Positions 21,660-22,017 of a DNA stretch of 22,017 bases are shown here, piece after piece. The notes below the pieces were generated by a model. The model had not been told where the DNA came from, searched no databases, and was given only the letters and a program-made list of their open reading frames with translations. Position 1 is the stretch's first letter, and each line of letters starts with the position of its first letter. The position numbers and the translations under genes were made by a program. The DNA is from JAAZKO01 sp964432115 (GTDB lineage Bacteria > Patescibacteriota > Microgenomatia > UBA1400 > PJMF01): positions 1 through 22,017 of the forward strand of contig CAYSMC010000019.1 in assembly GCA_964432115.1 (NCBI GenBank), given 5' to 3'.

Positions 21660-21670
21660 ATCTTTAACAA
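21660..21670 (+). promoter_or_regulatory. boxA antitermination site of the rRNA leader
   Basis: ATCTTTAACAA shares CTTTAACAA with the E. coli rrn boxA, which binds NusB/NusE as RNA and protects untranslated rRNA transcripts from Rho. It lies about 130 nt before 16S, within the expected leader. Confidence 0.7.
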
Positions 21671-21727
21671 GTGAAGACAGCTATTTTTTAACAGCAAATA
21701 TAGTGATAGAAAGTGCAAGAGAGATTT

Positions 21728-21751
21728 AATTATTGGTTTTTACTAATAATT
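21728..21751 (+). promoter_or_regulatory. Stem-loop in the 16S leader
   Basis: Bases 21728-21737 pair with 21742-21751 around a TTTT loop, giving a 10-bp AT-rich stem with one G-U pair. It may be a processing or folding element of pre-16S RNA. Confidence 0.4.
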
Positions 21752-21785
21752 GCTTCTCGTCAATTTGTTTTTTTATTTTTTTATA

Positions 21786-21823
21786 GAGCAAATCAAACTT
21801 TTTTGAGAGTTTGATCCTGGCTC
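21786..21823 (+). promoter_or_regulatory. Hairpin joining the leader to the 5' end of 16S rRNA
   Basis: ATCAAACT (21792-21799) is fully complementary to AGTTTGAT (21808-21815), with an 8-nt loop. After a small internal loop, GAGC (21786-21789) also pairs with GCTC (21820-21823). The right arm holds bases equivalent to E. coli 16S 10-17, which form helix 1 and part of helix 2 in the mature ribosome, so the two folds exclude each other. Confidence 0.55.
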
Positions 21824-22017
21824 AGGATGAATGCTGGCGGTGTGCTTTAAGCATGCAAGTTGAACGGTAAGTTAGTCTTCGGACTAACACGAGTAGCAGA
21901 CGGGTGAGTACAACACAGGAACTTACCCTCAAGTGGGGGATAGCCAGTCGAAAGATTGGGTAATACCGCATGTGATCTCCGGATCAAAGCCTTCGGGCGC
22001 TTGGGGAGAGGCCTGTG
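21799..22017 (+). rRNA. 16S ribosomal RNA, 5' part (runs off the window)
   Basis: The universal 27F site AGAGTTTGATCCTGGCTCAG is present (21806-21825), followed by GCTGGCGG and CATGCAAGTTGAACGG. Helix 6 is GTTAGTC-TTCG-GACTAAC (21871-21888), followed by GACGGGTGAGTA and GGTAATACCGCATG. The mature 5' end is placed by alignment to E. coli position 1. Changes such as GAATGCTGGCGG for GAACGCTGGCGG and AAGTTGAAC for AAGTCGAAC fit a divergent CPR lineage, but I cannot name it. Confidence 0.97.

Overview
The window looks like chromosomal DNA of a Candidate Phyla Radiation (Patescibacteria) bacterium. The signs are AT-rich, lysine-rich genes, the 16S 5' end at the right edge with a CPR-like start (27F site intact, then unusual bases), a UvrC without the usual C-terminal helix-hairpin-helix domain, and secreted surface proteins of a type common in CPR genomes. 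I cannot place it more narrowly. TGA ends none of the genes here and no gene has an in-frame TGA, so I see no sign of the SR1/Gracilibacteria UGA=Gly code.

Layout. Positions 6-79 hold a tRNA-Arg(UCU), and 204-962 a SAM methyltransferase; both are on the minus strand. From 1038 to 14223 a tightly packed plus-strand array carries uvrB, uvrA, a membrane-anchored transglutaminase-like protein, uvrC, a small four-helix membrane protein, a 7TM_transglut-like membrane protein, an ATP-grasp ligase fused to a retropepsin-like domain, a DUF1704/MATCAP-type metallopeptidase and mnmA. From 21441 down to 14168 a minus-strand array carries six membrane or secreted proteins. The two arrays meet tail to tail with a 56-nt coding overlap. 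From 21549 a consensus promoter, a boxA and a folded leader precede the 16S rRNA, which runs off the window.

How the genes fit together. uvrB, uvrA and uvrC encode the complete nucleotide-excision repair nuclease, but uvrA has one in-frame TAA exactly in the linker between its two ATPase halves. The transglutaminase, 7TM protein, ATP-grasp/retropepsin fusion and metallopeptidase resemble the proteobacterial '7TM-transglutaminase / glutamate-ligase-like / retropepsin' association. Together they may form an envelope-linked system that adds and removes amino acids or peptides. The minus-strand array looks like a CPR counterpart of the Firmicutes WxL/DUF916 cell-surface system: two secreted proteins share a C-terminal beta domain, and two DUF916-like membrane proteins could anchor them.

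The most unusual points are four. First, a 287-nt two-frame overlap in which one frame encodes the UvrC GIY-YIG core and the other the only C-terminal membrane anchor of the transglutaminase, with GC content jumping from about 26% to about 45%. Second, the in-frame stop in uvrA. Third, the Asp-to-Asn change in the retropepsin-like DTG motif. Fourth, the pairing of an ATP-grasp ligase with a MATCAP-family peptidase, which parallels the eukaryotic tubulin tyrosination cycle.
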